A stretch of 64,000 bases of DNA from Bacteroides stercoris ATCC 43183 (GTDB lineage Bacteria > Bacteroidota > Bacteroidia > Bacteroidales > Bacteroidaceae): assembly GCF_025147325.1 (NCBI RefSeq), contig NZ_CP102262.1:1116001-1180000 (forward strand). Direction: 5' to 3'. Made by a program: the position numbers and the translations under genes. Position 1 is the stretch's first letter. Each line of letters begins with the position of its first letter. Below the pieces are notes generated by a model. The model was not told where the DNA came from. It saw nothing but the letters and a program-made list of their open reading frames with translations, and ran no database searches. Of this stretch, positions 62,141 to 64,000 are shown piece by piece.

Positions 62141-63265
62141 TTATTCTATATAAAGATAGTCATAGTGCACTACAGGTTTCTTGCCGTGCTTTCCCATAGC
62201 CTCGCGAGCCTGCTCCGAACTGCAATTGGCTTTGCCTACGCCTATCGGATTTCCTTCAAAGTCTATGATGCGCACAATGTCGTCCTTCTCGAACTCACCC
62301 CGCACATCGGTAATGCCTATGGGAAGGATGCTGACTGCCTTGTCGGATGCAAGTACTTTTGTAGCGCAATCGTCGATGTGCAGTTCGCCTTTGGCAAACC
62401 CTTCACTGTGGGCTATCCACTTCTTTACGCTGGATACAGGCTGGGGAGCGGGAATGAAGCGGGTGTAAGTTAGTTGAGAATCGAGAGCAGAGGATTGAAC
62501 ATCGGGGAATAGGGAGGGGAGTTCCTGATGCAGCAGGTCTACAAGGATATTGTCGCGCTTGCCATTGGCGATGATAACGGTAATTCCCTCATCGGCCACT
62601 TTACGGGCAATATTGGTTTTGGTGAGCATGCCTCCGCGTCCGAAACTGGATTTGGAAGTCTGTATGTAAGAGGATAGGTCTTTGCCGTGCTCTATCTTAC
62701 GGATGACTTCCGATGCAGGGTCGGCAGGCGAGCCGTTGTAGATGCCGTCGATATTGCTGAGGATAATCAGGACTTGCGCATCCATCATGGAAGCTATCAG
62801 TCCGGAGAGCTCGTCATTATCGGTGAACATCAGTTCGCTGACGGAAATGGTATCGTTCTCGTTGACAATGGGAATTACTCCGTTTTCCAGCATTACGGTC
62901 ATGCAGTTTTTCTGGTTGAGATAGTGGCGGCGGGTAGCGAAGTTCTCTTTCATGGTGAGCACCTGCCCCACAGGGATGCCGTGTTCACGGAATAGTTCGT
63001 AATAACGGTTGATGAGTTTGGCTTGCCCCACGGCAGAGAACAGTTGGCGCTGGTCTACGCTATCCAGCTTTTTGGCGGGGTGTATCTCGCTTCGTCCCGA
63101 AGCAACGGCTCCGGAAGAAACGAGAATGATTTCCACGCCTGCTTTATGCAGCTCCGCCACTTGGTCTACAAGGGCGGACATGCGGGTTACGTCCAATGTG
63201 CCGTCACGGCGTGTCAATACATTACTGCCTATTTTGACAGCAATTCTCGTTAGTTGTTGTTCCAT
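62141..63265 (-). CDS. proB: Glutamate 5-kinase
   Basis: A 374-residue amino-acid kinase that phosphorylates glutamate in proline synthesis. RIAVKIGSNVLTR starts the kinase domain, IILVSSGAVASGR and IPIVNENDTISVSE follow, and a C-terminal PUA domain begins near ASDKAVSILPIGITDV. I start it at 63265 (MEQQLTRIA); the frame extends upstream but has no fold features there. Confidence 0.94.
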   Translation of the reverse strand: MEQQLTRIAVKIGSNVLTRRDGTLDVTRMSALVDQVAELHKAGVEIILVSSGAVASGRSEIHPAKKLDSVDQRQLFSAVGQAKLINRYYELFREHGIPVGQVLTMKENFATRRHYLNQKNCMTVMLENGVIPIVNENDTISVSELMFTDNDELSGLIASMMDAQVLIILSNIDGIYNGSPADPASEVIRKIEHGKDLSSYIQTSKSSFGRGGMLTKTNIARKVADEGITVIIANGKRDNILVDLLHQELPSLFPDVQSSALDSQLTYTRFIPAPQPVSSVKKWIAHSEGFAKGELHIDDCATKVLASDKAVSILPIGITDVRGEFEKDDIVRIIDFEGNPIGVGKANCSSEQAREAMGKHGKKPVVHYDYLYIE

Positions 63266-63293
63266 ATTTGTGTGTTTCCCGATGCGGGAAGAT

Positions 63294-63533
63294 TTAATCT
63301 CCGTCTTCTTTCTTTTCGTATGAGCGAACCACTTCCATGGCTGCTTCATAATTCGCTTCATTGACGAGTACTGCTACATCGACTGCTGTCTCGGGCAGGA
63401 CAATGTTTACTATCATCCCGTCTTTCAAGGTTGATTCGATGCCATTGTTTTCCAGCAAACTTTTTACAAGTTCGGCTTCCCAAAGCGATCCGTTGAATAC
63501 TTCGACGAGCTTGCTTTTATCTTCTTCTTTCAT
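63294..63533 (-). CDS. DUF2007 small protein
   Basis: A 79-residue protein with VEVFNGSLWEAELVKSLLENNGI, the signature start of DUF2007 (a ferredoxin-like fold also found in PII-related signalling proteins). It lies 28 bases upstream of proB on the same strand and could be cotranscribed. The function is unknown. Confidence 0.8.
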   Translation of the reverse strand: MKEEDKSKLVEVFNGSLWEAELVKSLLENNGIESTLKDGMIVNIVLPETAVDVAVLVNEANYEAAMEVVRSYEKKEDGD

Positions 63534-63613
63534 AGCGGTATGAATTTAGAGTTCTTGTCCTACAAATATAACAAGTTTTTTCGATTTAATGTTTAATACC
63601 GGACAATTTATGC

Positions 63614-64000
63614 CTATAGCTCGATGCGCTGCACCGTTACCGCTTCATTCAGGAAGATAGAGGCGGATTCGGTGAATTTGTCTTCCGCTTCGGTGGTATA
63701 GTAACTGCATTTGCCGTTCTGGGTACATTGGGCGTCTATTTCGGGATGGCGGTGGAGATAGTCTTTCAAACTGTCGGCCACTAATTTGCCTTGTGATACT
63801 ATCGTGATACTCTCCGGCATATATTTCCGGATTTTGGGTAGCAGTATCGGATAGTGCGTACAACCCAAGATGGCGGTGTCTATTTCCCGGTCTTTGGCAA
63901 GGAGTTCATTTATGTATTTGCGGACGAAGTAATCCGTTCCGTCGCCTTGTGCTTCATTGTTCTCTACAAGTGACACCCATAGCGGACAGGCTTCTCCGCT
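63614..64000 (-). CDS. murI: Glutamate racemase, C-terminal part (5' end outside window)
   Basis: The frame stays open to the last base of the window, so about the last 128 residues are seen. SGEACPLWVSLVENN and ILGCTHYPILLPKIRKY, with the second catalytic Cys in GCTHYP, are typical of MurI. It supplies D-glutamate for peptidoglycan, the same pathway as murF and ddl here. Confidence 0.9.
   Translation of the reverse strand, partial: SGEACPLWVSLVENNEAQGDGTDYFVRKYINELLAKDREIDTAILGCTHYPILLPKIRKYMPESITIVSQGKLVADSLKDYLHRHPEIDAQCTQNGKCSYYTTEAEDKFTESASIFLNEAVTVQRIEL

Overview
The window looks like a Bacteroides-type (Bacteroidales) chromosome. The evidence is a SusC/SusD pair with surface lipoproteins and glycoside hydrolases, promoter -7 boxes of the TAnnTTTG type in front of many genes, few Shine-Dalgarno sites, NigD-like and DUF2007 proteins, and a succinylornithine-type carbamoyltransferase next to proBA. 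It holds about 50 protein genes, two insertion sequences, one gene split by an IS, one or two genes with a broken frame, and no rRNA or tRNA that I can see.

Layout. 1-16.7 kb is core: the end of a cation/proton antiporter, tcdA, a LolD-type ATPase, a helix-hairpin-helix protein, an NSS sodium symporter, VanZ, murF, folP-cdaA, tldD/tldE, a GNAT acetyltransferase, a DUF2156 protein, lrgAB and pta-ackA. 16.8-20.5 kb is a CocE/NonD hydrolase gene cut in two by an IS1182-like element. 20.5-27.2 kb is a glycerophosphate locus (locus 1): DeoR regulator, periplasmic glycerophosphodiesterase, sn-glycerol-1-phosphate dehydrogenase (AraM type), GlpT-type antiporter, HAD-IIA phosphatase and an EEP-family phosphoesterase. 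27.4-41.1 kb is a polysaccharide-utilisation locus with two GH13 enzymes, two lipoproteins, SusC, SusD and a GH36 alpha-galactosidase whose 3' end carries an IS4-family element (41.1-42.4 kb). A frameshifted lipoprotein gene follows. 43.4-49.3 kb is core again: efp, rpmH, a PASTA protein, rluD, ddl, an acyltransferase and a NigD-like lipoprotein. 49.4-58.9 kb is a second glycerophosphate locus (locus 2): DeoR regulator, glpA, glpB, glpC, glpT, a lipoprotein glycerophosphodiesterase and a porin. 59-64 kb has a rhodanese lipoprotein, argF', proA, proB, a DUF2007 protein and the end of murI.

How it fits together. Loci 1 and 2 have parallel parts (DeoR regulator, exported phosphodiesterase, GlpT-type transporter, dehydrogenase), but the dehydrogenases belong to unrelated families that act on opposite enantiomers: AraM/EgsA on sn-glycerol 1-phosphate and GlpABC on sn-glycerol 3-phosphate. 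Both give dihydroxyacetone phosphate. My main proposal is that the strain carries two stereochemically complementary systems for glycerophosphodiesters. Locus 1 lies beside a polysaccharide locus with alpha-glucosidase-like and alpha-galactosidase enzymes, so glycosylated glycerophosphate polymers or glycosyl-glycerol head groups are possible combined substrates; this last step is inference.
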